Part shown: positions 1 to 12,700 of the stretch, in pieces | Position numbering within the stretch: position 1 is the first letter of the stretch | How the letters are laid out: every line of letters starts with the position of its first letter | Source: Sarocladium kiliense | Lineage: Eukaryota > Ascomycota > Sordariomycetes > Hypocreales > Sarocladiaceae | Direction: 5' to 3' | Assembly: GCA_030734395.1 (NCBI GenBank) | Contig: JAUZTG010000020.1 | Location: 2,170,001 to 2,234,000 of the forward strand | Length of the DNA stretch: 64,000 bases | Program-made: the position numbers and the translations under genes | The notes under the pieces: generated by a model | Told to the model about the DNA's origin: nothing | Seen by the model: the letters and a program-made list of their open reading frames with translations, nothing else | Databases searched by the model: none

Positions 1-477
1 CTTGTCCACGAGTCACACGCGTCACGGAGATAGAGATGTGCAATCCTCCTGAGCGATCCATGGATCTTCAAGGCTTTTGGGCGCATCTGGGGTCCTAGGA
101 AGGAGACAAGCGTATTGTAAAATGAAGGCTCCTTGTTAAGGTGGTAGTAATTGAGCCTGACGCGGTCTGAGCTATTATAGTCCCGTCTGACCTGGGATAA
201 GCACTAGGATCTCCCCCATTGCCACTTGTAGAAACATGTTGCGCAACTTCATCGCTGATTGGCCGTTTGGCATCATGAAGCACCGTCTTGGAGAAATCAG
301 TGGGGCGCATGATGTAGAGGAAGTTGGCGTTGCATGGCTGTACTATGTTGAAGCGTCGCATGCCATGGTCACAGAGCCATCTATAAAGTCTGCTCTATCC
401 CGCGAAAGCTCCTCTCTCGCGATGATTATTGACAAGCGACATCTCACTCTCCTTTTCACGTACCTGCCGATCTAAGG
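1..477. other. Left flank of the monooxygenase gene
   Basis: No gene can be supported here. It probably holds the promoter and 5' UTR of the monooxygenase that starts at 478. A minus-strand open stretch between 95 and about 400 looks protein-like but has no acceptable start or partner exon (see rejected items). Confidence 0.4.
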
Positions 478-2530
478 ATGACTTCTGCGCCTAAAAGAAG
501 AGCTACGGCACGGGTGCCTGATCTGCCCTCCTTCATCCCTTCTGTTCCTGTCCTCGACGACGAAAGTAGTTTTGATGCTGCTAGACACGGACGAGACTTT
601 TTGGAAAGTTTCTCCAACTCGGTCAAAGACAAGAACTGGGATGCATTTGCTGATCTTTTCTCTGACAACTGCTTCTGGAAGGACAGCCTGACACTCACCT
701 TCGATAAACGGACGCTTCATGGGAAGCTGCCTATAACTGAGGGTTGGCAAACACTATGTGACCTACGGCAGCCCTCAATTTGTCTCGAGAAACAGGACTA
801 CGCACTTGGTCTTGAGACTTCCTTTACGCGACTTGCCCCGACTGTCGCATCGCTTGATGTTCCTTTCTGCTTCACGACGGAAGCGCCGCGTTCCAACTGT
901 GTTGGGCTGGCCAAATTGATCCCGCAAGATGGGACTTGGAGGATATGGCTCCTGTCTACGGCACTCGACTCGCTTCAGGACTACCCCTTCACAACCCTGC
1001 CCAGGTTGTCTCCTTCGCTTGTCAGGGACCATCAAAGAGGCAACCCCCGAGCCCAGGGCCTCCCTGACGTGGAGGGTGTTTTTGATGCAGTCGTCGTCGG
1101 AGGCAGCACAACGGGAGTCTCTACTACAATCACGCTTGAGTCTATCGGATTGAATGTCATCACATTCGACAACTATGAAGAAGCTGCCGGAAACTGGTCG
1201 GCAGCTGGAAAAGCCTATGTCACCTTGCACCATACACCAAAGATGGTGACACTCCCCCAGCACCCCATACCGAGCCATTATTCGAACGACCTGGGAGGTC
1301 ATGATATTACCGAATATGTCTCAAGCGCGGTGGAAACACTGAAGCTCCCAGTGTTTTGCGGCATCAGCGTCCTCAGCAACACATATGACGAAGCAGTTGG
1401 TCTTTGGACCGTCTGCATTGAGGATATCAAGTCTCAGGGACGGATGACTTTGCAGACGAAGAACATCATACTCGCTCTGGGTCCGATAGCCTCACCGATG
1501 AACCCTTATTCTCCCCCGCTACTCAACCGCGCAGTGTTTGATGGACCTGTGCAGCATTCGACCGAGTACAAGGATGCGAAGCCTTTCCAGGGAATGGACG
1601 TTGTAGTCGTTGGAGCCAGCAACTCGGCACACGACATTGCCCACGATCTGGCCGTAGGCGGAGCAAAGGACGTCACAATATTGCAGCGTGGACCGACGGC
1701 TTTCTTCGAGTGGGAGAAAATCGCTCCCATGATCGAAGGCCCTTTCGCAACTGACCTGGACCTCACCACCGCCGATTTTCTGTATTTCCTCTCCATGCCG
1801 CTTGGGGTTGCCCGTGACTTTGCAAAAGGGGCAATGGCTGCAATGGAGGCGTCACAGTCGGCATTCTACGACGCCCTTGAACAGAAGGGCTATTCTATCC
1901 AAAAGGATCGATGTTTCGTCACGGGCGCACACGAAACCAGGAATGGACATTTCTTCATGGATAGACAAAACCACCTCGACCTAGTGTGGAAGGATCGCAT
2001 CCGTGTGGCACGCGGCGAGGCGACTGGATATGTTGCTGGCGGCATCACGGTTAAGGCGCCAAATGGAGAAGAAAAGGTGCTCAAAGCTGACGGAGTCGTG
2101 CTCGCAACAGGCTTTCAGACGGTGGATCTACCAAGCAAATGGGCTAGCACTGGGTTTATTGATGAGAAGTCTGCATCGATGCTCGAGAACTCTTGCGTAA
2201 TGGACATCGACACTGAGGGAGAGCCACTCAGCCAGTGTACGAACTCTGGCCGTAAGTAGCTCCATAAACTTGATAGCTGGATTTCTTACTGACGGCATCT
2301 AGATGATCACCTTTACTACGCCTCTATGAACGTCATAGGCCATCGCTGGGCTGTAAGTTTCCTCGGCCTCATAGGCTTCACTGCCTCCACCTTGCATAAG
2401 CACCCTTCAGACTGTACAGTATGTCTGCGGAAGCTAACTCAACCAAATACAGTCAAAACTGATCGCTGCCCAAATAATGGCAGATGTCAAGGGAATCTTT
2501 CCAGCAAGGCTACCTCGAGTGTCGGCTTGA
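478..2530 (+). CDS. FAD-dependent monooxygenase (FMO-like) with N-terminal SnoaL-like region
   Basis: Exons 478-2251, 2303-2352 and 2453-2530 join in frame to 633 aa. Both introns are GT-AG (51 and 100 nt). Residues about 30-160 look like a SnoaL/NTF2-type fold. A first Rossmann motif VVVGGSTTG lies near residue 203, the FMO/BVMO fingerprint F-x-G-x3-H-x3-Y (FDGPVQHSTEY) near 353, the NADPH-site motif VVGASNSAHDI near 378, and the ATGF motif near 542. The family uses FAD and NAD(P)H to hydroxylate small molecules or oxidise ketones; the substrate cannot be read from sequence. The central glycine of the first GxGxxG is Ser, which is unusual. Exon 2 and 3 products continue the conserved C-terminus after the frame-1 stop at 2257-2259, which supports the splicing. 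A Zn2Cys6 regulator lies convergently 0.6 kb downstream; whether it controls this gene is unknown. Confidence 0.88.
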
Positions 2531-3114
2531 GTCTCTTTCGAAAAAGCTCAGGCATCAGGGGAACTGGCTACCTCAACACCTACCTGGCGGGTAGTCGCCT
2601 AGACATCCCTCTCTTCCAATGCCTCCCTAGGATAGTTGAACCTAACCATGGCAACCACTCTAAAGCCAACCTTACCTTTCCTGCGGGTGTGAGGCTTTCC
2701 TGTGATTCTCATCTTTTGTTCGTTCATTCATCACACTGGCTTCACGATCCTCACTTATTGGCGAAGAGCTTTTCTATTTCGAGATGAACCATCATAATCT
2801 AGATACATAAATGGCTATGAATAATGGATGTCATTAAATCCTTTACTGGTGGAACGGGACCCTCGTTCCTAATGATAAGATGCGAGACAGTGTTAGAGCT
2901 TGATAATTGCAACACTTTTCATGAGCCACTCCGGAAGATGGAAATCGTGGCCCCAAAGTCATCAGCTGTATAAATTGGCTCGACAAGCGAAGCATAATTG
3001 AATAGATCTATGGGTCTTTGTGTTTACCCGTACTCGTCCAGCGAGTAGCATTCCCACTGTCTGTACTTACTTAATATTGCTACTATTAGCTAGAAACTTT
3101 GCGCTTACAGACCC
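2531..3114. other. Intergenic, between convergent genes
   Basis: 3' flanks of the monooxygenase (+) and the zinc-cluster factor (-). The long open frame that runs through 2326-2787 is read-through of introns 1-2 and 3' UTR, not a gene. Nothing else seen. Confidence 0.5.
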
Positions 3115-4654
3115 TCAGCGCTTGCATTCGAGGAAAGTTGGGGAAATGGTTGTGCTTTGCATGCCCTGAAATAGCATGAGAAGCTTTTCCATTTCCAAGT
3201 CCTTCTCAATCTTGTTGCTATTACCCTTGATCAAGCAGTGCACGGCGCCACCGGGAAAGACTGCGGCGTGTCTGCCAAACCAACCAGACTGTTCCTCTGT
3301 GAGTCGTGCGATCAAGGGCATGATTTGTGCTTGCAACTTCTCTGCATTGGCGCAGTCTGTAGCCTCGTTGCGAGGAAATATAGGTAACCGGCGGGTGTTG
3401 AAAAGCACCAAGCGGGCTGTCCAGTACACGGCCATGAGATGCACCGCTGCCAGTCCAACTCCGTTATGTGACAGCAGGGAATTGATACAGATCCAAGGAG
3501 TAGTTAGAGATGTGTGCTCGTACCAACTCTGTAATGCTTCTTCGAAACCCTTCAGCTTTTCCAGAAAAGAGTGACGGAGATTGGAACGTATTTCCGCGTC
3601 GTTGAGAAGGTATAGCGTATCAAGGCCCTCCAAAAGCTCAGGTATTTCAACAAGAATGTCGAAGAGTGTATCTTTCGGACTCTTTTCTAAACCGCGCCAT
3701 GGAATGGTTTTCCATTCGTGACTGCTAAGGAAAGACCGCTTCCTATTCATCATGTCTAGTGTTGCCTGGCCTTTGTTATCATTGTGTTCGGTGCCTTGCT
3801 TAAGGACTCAGTGTGCATACCATGTGCAGACGACCATCTTCTAATAGATAGTGCGCGTCTCCTGTTGCATACGCGGCTGGACCCCTCCTTAGAAACAAGG
3901 CCGCCTCTCCAGCGCTGTGATTGAACCAGGCTTTGTACTGTGCGAGCTTATCATCTTGATTGGTCTCGAAGAATGTCTGTCACGATAAAGACACACTTTA
4001 GCATGATACCGTCTGCAACCACAGGCGGTTCAGAACTCACCTCAAACAATGAGAGGATTCTAGAAGCTATGATTATTATGTTATCATAGGCGTCGCCCGT
4101 CCCTGGGCTACGCAAAGACTGAGCCATGGTTCGAAGGGCCAAGCCGTACAAGCATCTGCCCTTGGCCATCATCCATCCATCATGAGACTTGTAACCAACA
4201 GTGCAGAAGCTGAATGCTCCTAGGGCTAGCTTGAGGAGGTCATGGTCAGGGTAGAGTCTCTGGGCAATGGTTGTCCAACCCGTTGTTGAGTACCGAGCTG
4301 CCAGCGGAGAAACGGCGGCATTATAGGGCAAGTATGCCTGCCAGAATACATCGACATATTGCCACTCATAAGCGGTCTTGTTCAGAACATGGCAACTTGA
4401 TGGCAGGGCTGGACGCGCAGCTTTCCGTTGCAGCTCAGGGTTGCTATTCACGAAAACCCTCTGGCGGGCATATCCGTCACAAGTGAAGCCATGGCGCAGG
4501 CACTGGCCGCACGCCGGACGCTGCATGTCGCACTGTCATAGCTGCCTATTAGCCGCCGAACAATGTTGCCCAGGGAGTTATCGTGAGAACTTGCGCCTTT
4601 TCGTCTTTTCCTGCATGTGTGACAGGCTTTGGACCTCCCTGGAACCCCGACCAT
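3115..4654 (-). CDS. Zn(II)2Cys6 fungal-specific transcription factor
   Basis: Exons on the minus strand: 4654-4595, 4532-4041, 3976-3821 and 3765-3115, giving 452 aa in frame. The zinc cluster reads C-x2-C-x6-C-x6-C-x2-C-x6-C starting at residue 11 (CHTCRKRRKG, then CDMQRPACGQC), exactly the family spacing. It is split by intron 1, which has a GC donor (GCAAGT) and an AG acceptor; no GT donor restores the cysteine spacing. The rest resembles the fungal transcription-factor middle region: an acidic/aromatic stretch ending in LFETNQDDK, a conserved block with HSAGEAALFLRRGP, and a block with RSFLSSHEWKTIPW. Introns 2 (64 nt) and 3 (55 nt) are GT-AG. An in-frame ATG at 4717 would add 21 residues; I chose 4654 because the cluster normally lies close to the N-terminus. 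Target genes are unknown; the convergent monooxygenase is the only metabolic neighbour. Confidence 0.88.
4533..4595 (-). other. GC-AG intron splitting the zinc cluster
   Basis: Intron 4594-4533 (62 nt) of the zinc-cluster gene begins GCAAGT and ends GACAG, with a CTAAT branch-point candidate inside. Joining Gly20 (GGC) to Cys21 (TGC) restores perfect Zn2Cys6 spacing. Confidence 0.8.
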
Positions 4655-5345
4655 CCCATCCGTGTGTGCAGAGCAGACTCGGTTCCGCTCTATGCCGGCC
4701 CTGCTATCAATGTCCACGGTTTTGTCGACTTGGACTCTTTGGTTGAACAGCAGCCAAGTTGGATCAGATCATGAACGCGCGCTCAATTCCGCAATACTTG
4801 TGGTTTCTTGACACCGGTGTGTACGCTGCTACTCTGGCTGACATGAACGTAAGAAAGCCAGCCACGTTCGCCGTGCTTACCTGATCCTATGACATTGCTC
4901 CACAACGCCAACTCCACTTCTACTGTTCCTGTCCGTTCGCCATCTACCTTCATCACCTGTGGGCACATCCGCAGCTTGTTATAGAATGAGCCTATATCAG
5001 CTATAACTAACCCTTCCTACGAAGTATCAAGTATAGTGCAACTGAGCTTTTAAACCTTGCCTTGCACGCGGAATGCGCACTGTCGCACAGAACGATCAGT
5101 CCTTGTGTCTACCAGATCATGCCCGATGGTTTTTGTTAAGATCAAGTTCAATTCGAGGTTCATATTTCCATTGACTTTTCCCTTGCACTTTGACTGGAAA
5201 TTATTCTTGAACCGCGACTCTCTCTACCCTTGATATCGCTCCCCACCTCACCACGTCTCCTGCCAAACGCCGTGCAGCTACCTACTCACTAGCATCCTCT
5301 GGTAACGTCAGTCTACCGGGGAGATTGGCCCAAGAGAGCTGCGGT
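4655..5345. other. Intergenic
   Basis: Promoter side of the zinc-cluster gene and 3' flank of the next minus-strand gene. Small open frames here have no recognisable content. Confidence 0.45.
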
Positions 5346-6633
5346 CTAGTAGCTCATGGTCTGGTTCATTGGGTTCTGCTCCACAATCTTGGTGTACTTG
5401 GACCGATCACTAACAGCCCTCTTGTGCTTGCCACCAGAAGACTCATCAAGCTGGAAGCACTCCTCATCAACGTCCTCAGCGCAAAGAGGCTTGACCGTCT
5501 TGGTACCCATGTCGCAGAAGAATCCGTCCTTGAGGGAAATGTAGTCCGGACCGTATGACCTAGGAGCGGAGCAGACATCCTTAGCCGAGAATCTGTCACT
5601 GTTGGACACAACCAGGCGTGTCTCCTTGACGGAGCGTCCCAAAAGACCTGACGATCGCTTCGCACCGTGGGAACGGGAAGTCGGGCCTCTCTTCTTAAGT
5701 TGTCCAGAGTAGGGCTTAAAGGGCCCGAGACCGCCGTCCGCGCGGCGGCGGCTCCATGGCTGCCCTGTGAGTGAGTTGGCGAACTCCTGGGCGGGCGGGA
5801 ACTGGCACCACTGGTTCCAGAAGTCCTCGTCAGAGAGGCTGTCAGCCTCCTCGGGAACCGAAGGATCGCGACCGTTGAAGGCACGGAAATCGACCGCGAA
5901 AGCGCGAGAAAGATAGATGTCTTCTTCCTCGCCCGGGACAACTTCTGGGTTCACCCAAGTGCACCGGGTCTCGTAGTTGTCTTCATTCACGATGATGCCA
6001 GACGGGTACCACTGAGCCTCGCAGGCGGCACCATTGTCGCCGATCCAAGCACGTCGCTGTTGGTCCGGCCAGGTCACGGTGACGGAAGCCACACAGATCT
6101 GATCTCCAAGTACGGGCTCAAGATAGACTGGTATCATCTGGTCAGCACCTAAGAACGTACGGGTACCGTGATCGGGAAAGGCAAGGTCACGCCGTCCTGG
6201 AACCCCTTAGAAGGCTGGAGAGCGAGACGGCACCGTTGACAATCAATTGTGTTGCTGACTTACGTTGTGTAGCTTGCTGCCTGATGTAGGTATTAGCCGG
6301 TGACCATAGTGAGCGTATAGTAACATCTTGGACCTACCCTTCCGTAGGGCCGTGCTCTACCGTAGCAAACGCACCATTGCCAATTTGAGTCGCCAGCAAA
6401 TCGGTTTCCAAGGTCGTCGCAATAATCTCGTCGACGTTGTTCGCAAGTTGAATCCAGGGGTAGTTGCCTTCGGCGCCTTCCAGTGGACCATCATCGCCCA
6501 TGACGCCGTTCAGACCAACTTGGACAGTAACAAGAGTGTTACCGCGCTCAGCGGCTGTACTATCAGGGATAATGAAGTCGAATAGTGTCGCAAAGCCGCT
6601 GGCGCCACCGATGAGGTTGAGGATGGAAACCAT
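5346..6633 (-). CDS. Conserved fungal protein of unknown function, Cys-rich, with micro-exon
   Basis: My best model is 6633-6338, 6280-6264 and 6127-5346, 364 aa in frame. Exon 2 is only 17 nt. It is chosen because it gives GQQATQLYLEP leading into DQICVASVTVTWPDQ, which resembles a block I recall from a widespread fungal family (GQQA-x-YL..., then CIA-x-V-x-TWPDG, then W-x-GD-x6-C). The C-terminal block YGPDYISLKDGFFCDM is also like that family. Introns are 57 nt (branch GCTAAT) and 136 nt. The N-terminal 40 residues are hydrophobic, but I see no clean signal peptide. Residues about 220-260 are rich in basic and Ser residues. I cannot name a function; the family is uncharacterised as far as I know. 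The frame of exons 1 and 3 is firm, the micro-exon less so. Confidence 0.65.
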
Positions 6634-9600
6634 GGTGACGGTAGAGGTTGCGAAGCAGGTACTAAGTAGATTCTTAGTCGGAGACGGGCATATGAAAGGC
6701 GTTTAAAGGAATCAGGAGCGATATAAATGACTGCCTAGAGGCAGGGGAAGAGATGCTGCTGGCTCGACGCTTGACTTGACGTCTGGACCAGGCAGTTATG
6801 TGACTCCTTTTATACTACAATCATGATGCTTCACTCAGGACTGTCGTCATATGTTGTTCTCACCATCAGTACATGTACACCGCGTTACGAACACACCAAA
6901 CCCATGCCACATCATGCTTACACTCCACTGTTGTAAAGTCCCGAGGCGTACTAAGTCGTATATGTGAGCTGGGCTTGGCGAATACCACCCATTCGGCAAA
7001 ATGTAGAGTTAGGATTCAATACCGGCAAGCATAAAATCCTACTGCAACGGGGGCTACATTCGTAAAGCTGCGTATCAGCATTGGTACTTGGCAACGGTCA
7101 GATGTCTATAAAAAGATGCGATGATCCCCCTTATTTCTACGATCGTCACGGTTGTCCAAGATCGAATTTACAACATTAGCGGCAAAATCGGAGACTTTTG
7201 TATAGCTTTTTCAAGGCTTAGAAATGCCGTTCTCCGGAGATTTCGGTCTTAGGTGCTGCCTTCCCTGTCTTGGATCGTCTTCCTGGTCGTTTGTCTCTTG
7301 GCATAAGGCCTGATTCGTCCAGTTACGTCGAGAGGAGAGAACGGACTCGCCTAATGCGTAAGCCGAGCACCGCTTCAGGGCGATGATCATTACTTGCATC
7401 ATGTATGTAAGCGAGGAGACCCTAGGAACGTGCTGTTTATTCTGTCAAGGCATATAAATTCATGCGTCTATTGCGCATCAGACCATGCGAAGCCGGACCA
7501 TCCGTCCGGTTGATCCAAGCCGGCTCTTTAAACGTGCAGCACCCCCGAATCCCACAGAAACATTTTGTTCGTAGTAAAGGGCTGTACTGAGAATGTATAG
7601 TGAGAATGCAGGAATTGAAAGCTAACAGCTGTTACAGCCAGGCTTACACAGGCTTGCCAGGAGCACATATAACCTAATATCATTGAGTCAGGCTGTTTTG
7701 TAATTCGCTGATAATCCCAGGCCGGTAATGCTGCACTGTCAAAGAGATACAGAGCGACCTCTTCAACAGCGAATTCCATCTATTGCTGCGCTGTTATGTT
7801 ACGTGGTAGGCAAGTAGTCCCACAGGTGGTCTGTTGGCTGGGTAGCTTCGGCTACTGGGCTGACTGACTGTCCTGCTGGAGGAAGAGGATGAGACTCAAC
7901 TATACATCAATGCATGACCGCACCATCAAGTGGCCGCTCAGGTACGCAACATGCGTTCTCAAAGGCAGAACCCCAGAGATGAATTCTGAGACTTGACATT
8001 GTGTAAAGAGCTCTCAGTGGCTACAGACCGCGAGACGTCCTAAACTACATGTCTTCTCATTGCCGCACTCGCAATACGATTAAAATCATAGAAATCTAGC
8101 GAATACAGCTGGATAACTCCTAATTAAGGAGGTATAGCTGGGCAGAGGAAGTAAGGGCTTGCGGATACTCGCAGTTTATAATTCAGTGGAGGAGCTAACC
8201 CTGCTTCTACTTCGTCCTCGCAGATTATAGATAACTAAGTTATCCACCCTACCTGCTGCTTCCTTTACGCAATTAATTTATTCCCGTAATATTATCCGTT
8301 ACGCTATATAAAGTTCACTTAAAGTTCTACATAAGTATTAGTTTTAATTAATAAAATATAATATAATTCAAAATATTATACATAAAACTGATTAAAAAAT
8401 ATTATCCTTATTATTAAATATATAAATAAAGCTTTTTATTTTATTACTGCTTTCTTAAATATTAAAAGCTTAAAGAGAAGAACTGAAAAGTGTAATCTAA
8501 ACGTTAATGAAATTTTACATTATATTCAAAGTTATATAAATATAAATGATTAATTAAATCATATAATGTATAATATTCATCAGAAATGAATTAATATAAA
8601 ATTATTAAATTACATATGTTTGAATAATAATAATCATAATAATAAGTGACTTGTTAAATCACTTCTATAAGCTAGCTTACCTACTATAGTATTTCTTTCT
8701 TTTTCTAAAGTACCATATCAAGTATTATGTAATGGGCTATCCCTAGTGTCACGGACAATTAGGTGCCGATAAGAGTTATGTATATTCTTAAGGAGTAGGA
8801 AGCTATTCATAGAGATCAAAGGGAAAGGGGTTACGCCATGTCTCCTCAGCCACAGTGTGGCTAGGTCTCGTCACATGCCCGTCCTCCCATCTCTTTGATG
8901 CCAGGCTGGGCTCAAGCCCAGACCATAACATATTATTTATATTAACACTACTAGTATAACTCACCTTCCGTACAACAATAAGCCTACTCTTAGCTATATT
9001 AGTTAGTTATTTAAACTTCTAGCTATTACAAGATAAAAGCCAACACGTAAATGCAGTATAGAATTATTCTGAAGTCTATAGCACTGTGCAAATTGTACAT
9101 AATCTCCAATAAAGGTACCTCTAACAGGTGCCCTGCGGGTCTAAAAACGGGGCCGCCCTAGACCCCAAAAAGTGTCTGGTCACCCCAACACAATGAACAT
9201 GTAATGCCCGGGTGACTACTAGTAGTGATCATGTTCACGAGTCACATGCCTCCATCCCTCCGTCTCAGACCCCGTCCCGCCGCTGACTCAACGTTGAGCT
9301 AACCTGCACCACCAGCCGCGACCGATGCCTCTGCCCCGCGTGTGCCAGGCTCCCACTACCGCCGGCGCTGGCTGGCGCCATTGCACCTGTCACACCCCAT
9401 CTGCGCCCGTGCCTGTATCCGCTGAAGCTGGTGACGCCACAGCGCGTCTCATCCACTCGAGGAGCTCCGCCAACCTTCCTCACCTTACCTTGCCTTGGAT
9501 CTTGCATCTTGCATCCCGCAACACCACCGCAGTACTTCTCTGCCAACTGCCGGAGCAGGCACTCAAAGGGATACCTACACCAAGTACGGCTGTTTCTGGC

Positions 9601-9708
9601 GTTCCGTGACAGCATCCTGCTGCTTCATGTCCTAGACCCCATACAAGCTTCCCGAGACATCATCGACACGAGGCAGCCTGCATCAAGCATGCCAGGCCAG
9701 GGCTCACC
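6634..9708. other. Three-kilobase gene-poor stretch
   Basis: No gene recognised. It carries the promoter of the minus-strand gene ending at 6633, a strongly AT-rich block at about 8270-8720, a GC-normal patch at 8750-8930 beginning TGTCACGG that may be a retroelement remnant, and, from about 9240, a C-rich region that is probably the VAC14 promoter and 5' UTR. Open frames at 9265-9736 on both strands look like chance reading of this C-rich DNA. Confidence 0.5.
8270..8720. repeat. AT-rich block, probable decayed transposon
   Basis: Composition drops to mostly A and T, with many TA dinucleotides and no open frame, in contrast to flanks near 50% GC. This is what repeat-induced point mutation leaves of an old transposon in ascomycetes. 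No element ends are visible, so the assignment is inference. Confidence 0.45.
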
Positions 9709-12700
9709 ATGGACTCCAACATTCAGCGCGCCTTGAATGACAAGCTTTACGATAAGCGCAAGACGGGTGCCCTCGAGTATGTGCCCATTCTGGTTTCGCA
9801 CGATGACTTCCTCTTCTGACACTGTTCGCCAGGCTTGAGAGGGTGATCCGTGAGCTGGTCGCTGCAAAGGACCATCAGCGTGTGCATGATATTCTCGAGC
9901 AGCTCTGCAATGAGTATGCCTATGCTGTGCATCAACCTTATGCCCGCAATGGTGGACTGATCGGCCTTGCCGCTGCTGCCATTGCTCTTGGGAATGTTGG
10001 TTTCTCTCATGTCATGGCTGGTGAGAAATGACCTGCTGACGTCTTGCCTGTAGGAGCTCCCACGATACCTGTCCAAGATCGTGCCGCCTGTTCTGGCGTG
10101 CTTCACAGATCAGGATGCGAGGGTCCGTTATTATGCTTGCGAGGCCATGTACAACATCGCAAAAGTTGCTAAGGGCGAGATTCTGGTCTATTTTAACAGC
10201 ATATTTGACCAGCTTTGCAAGGTGACTTTTCCCACGTTTTCTTTGAAGTGAAACGCCAGACGGAGGCTGACAATGGCCACAGCTTGGAGCAGACTCGGAG
10301 TTGTCCGTGAAGAATGGAGCAGAGCTGTTGGATAGGCTGATCAAGGATATTGTCTCCGAATCTGCTGCCTCTTACGTGTCTGTGTTGGAGGAGCCTTCGC
10401 AATTCGAGGGCGATGATAAGGACGACCCAGAAAGGCACGACCAGCACCTTCCGACAGCATTCTCGCTGCCTCGATTCATTCCCCTTCTCAAGGAGCGCAT
10501 CTGGGTCATCAATCCGTTCACGCGGCAGTTTCTTGTCGGCTGGGTCACCCTCCTCGATTCCATTCCCGATCTCGAACTTGTTACTTACCTTCCCGACTTC
10601 CTCGGTGGCATCCTCAAGTTCCTAAGCGACCAAAACGCAGACGTTCGCGCATCGACCCAGGCTTGTCTAGATAAGTTTCTCAACGAGATAAAGCGCATCT
10701 CACGTATCAGAAAGGGCATTGTCGATAGCAAGAAGTCAAAAGACGGTGGAAAACGGAAACGCCAGGACTCTTTGGACAGCGAGAGCATACAACACGGCTT
10801 GGAAGAGGGGGATGAGCTCGACTCAGAAGCGGTCCTCGAGGATGATGAGGTCAGTGTCGAGGAGGACTGGATACCTGGCCAGGATGTGGAGATCAACTAC
10901 AAACAGATCCTCGAGATCTTGACTGCGACCCTTGATTCCCCTCTCGGTATGTTGACCTCGCGTCTCATCATACTCTGACCTGCTTACTGACTCATTCACA
11001 GAGGAAGATTGCCTTCTTGAATCTCTCCGTTGGGTTGTGGAATTTCTGGATATCTGTCCTGAGGAAGTGTTGCCCTTCACACCCAAGATCCTCGCGCATA
11101 TGCTGCCGGCCATGGCAAGCACCAGGGAGAACATCCGCCAAGCAGCGACCCGAGTCAACAGCGCTCTCATGGACTACGTTGTGTCACTATCGGACGAGTC
11201 CGGCCTCACGTATCAGTCCAACAACCAGCCTCAATACCAGTCTACCCCGCGTCTTCCCCTACCTACAGGAGACAGGGCTGACGGCAATAGTAGCCATCGG
11301 GCATCTGTTTCGAGCTCTCGGGACTTGGACGTTCGCAGTCCGACTCCTGCTGGCCAGGTTCCTAAATCACTGTCAACACCTAATGTGAATGCAGCAGATT
11401 CGCAACCACAGGCTGACCTCGACTATGCCGCTGCTGTCAACTCTTTAACCCTCCTCTTCCTCAACGATCACGAAGCCACACGTGTCGCTGCTCTCACTTG
11501 GCTCATCATGCTGCACCGGAAAGCACCCCGCAAAGTCCTCGCCTTCAATGACGGCACCTTCCCTGCGCTTCTTAAGACACTGTCAGATCCGTCCGATGCC
11601 GTTGTCACCAAGGACCTACAGCTCCTCTCACAGATATCTCGCAACACCGATGATGATTATTTCGCCAACTTTATGGTCAACCTTCTGCAGCTTTTCTCCA
11701 CAGACCGAAAGCTCTTGGAGACGCGAGGAAATCTCATCATTCGCCAGCTGTGTCTCAGCTTGAGCCCCGAGAGGATCTACCGCACACTAGCCGACTGCAT
11801 TGAGAAGGAAGAGGATGTGGAATTTGCGAGCATCATGGTGCAGAACTTGAATAATAATCTGATCACTGCACCTCAGCTGGCAGATGTGCGGAAGCGGTTG
11901 AGAAATCTCGAGACAAGAGTACGTCCTTCTTTAACAGACCCACTGTTGTAATGCCTGACTCTCGCTGACGCCTCCACTAGGATGGACAGACTTTATTCGT
12001 TGCCTTGTTCCGTTCGTGGTGCTACAACGCAGTGGCGACCTTCTCGCTATGCTTGCTCGCCCAGGCATATGAGCAGGCTTACAACCTGTTGCAGATATTG
12101 TGAGTTTGAAGTCCAAGTAGGTGTCGTGGTATAGAGTCAGAAGCTGACTAGTTTTAAGTGGTGAACTTGACATGACTGTGAACATCCTTATCCAGGTTGA
12201 CAAGCTCGTTCAATTGATCGAGTCGCCTGTTTTTACATGTAAGTCACCTAAAACTGGGGTGCAATGGAACACTGGCTAAGCAGAAGCTGATGTCTATATG
12301 ACGTTTCTAGATCTCCGCCTCCAGCTCCTCGAACCGGAGAAGTACCCATATCTATACAAGTGCATGTATGGCATCTTAATGCTGCTGCCACAATCTTCGG
12401 CTTTTGCTGCTCTCAAAAATCGTCTCAACAGCGTCAGTTCCATCGGCTACCTCCACGTAGCACCAAAGGGGTTCGTTCTTCCTCAGTTTGCCTACATCAC
12501 AGCAATTTCTGGTTGACTGACTTGCAATGGCTCACAGCACCACTACACCTTCAACGAGCTCCAACTATGACCGTCCGAACCGCTTAAAAGGTCGCGAAGA
12601 CGGCAACATTCGATGGGTTGAGCTCCTCGAGAAGTTCCGAAGCGTCCAAGAACGCGCTCGGCGAGCACAAAGGCAGAACCTGGATGGCGATGACGGTCCA

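Noticed and set aside
95..400. Minus-strand open frame with protein-like text (for example FNIVQPCNANFLYIMRPTDF)
   Set aside because: A stop lies just upstream, a start or partner exon cannot be placed, and I do not recognise the family. It may be an internal exon of a gene whose other exons I cannot find.
8751..8930. Patch beginning TGTCACGG as a possible LTR
   Set aside because: No matching 3' end, no target duplication and no second copy in the window.
9265..9736. Open frames of about 100 codons before VAC14
   Set aside because: C-rich promoter/UTR composition; text is Pro/Thr/Ser noise.
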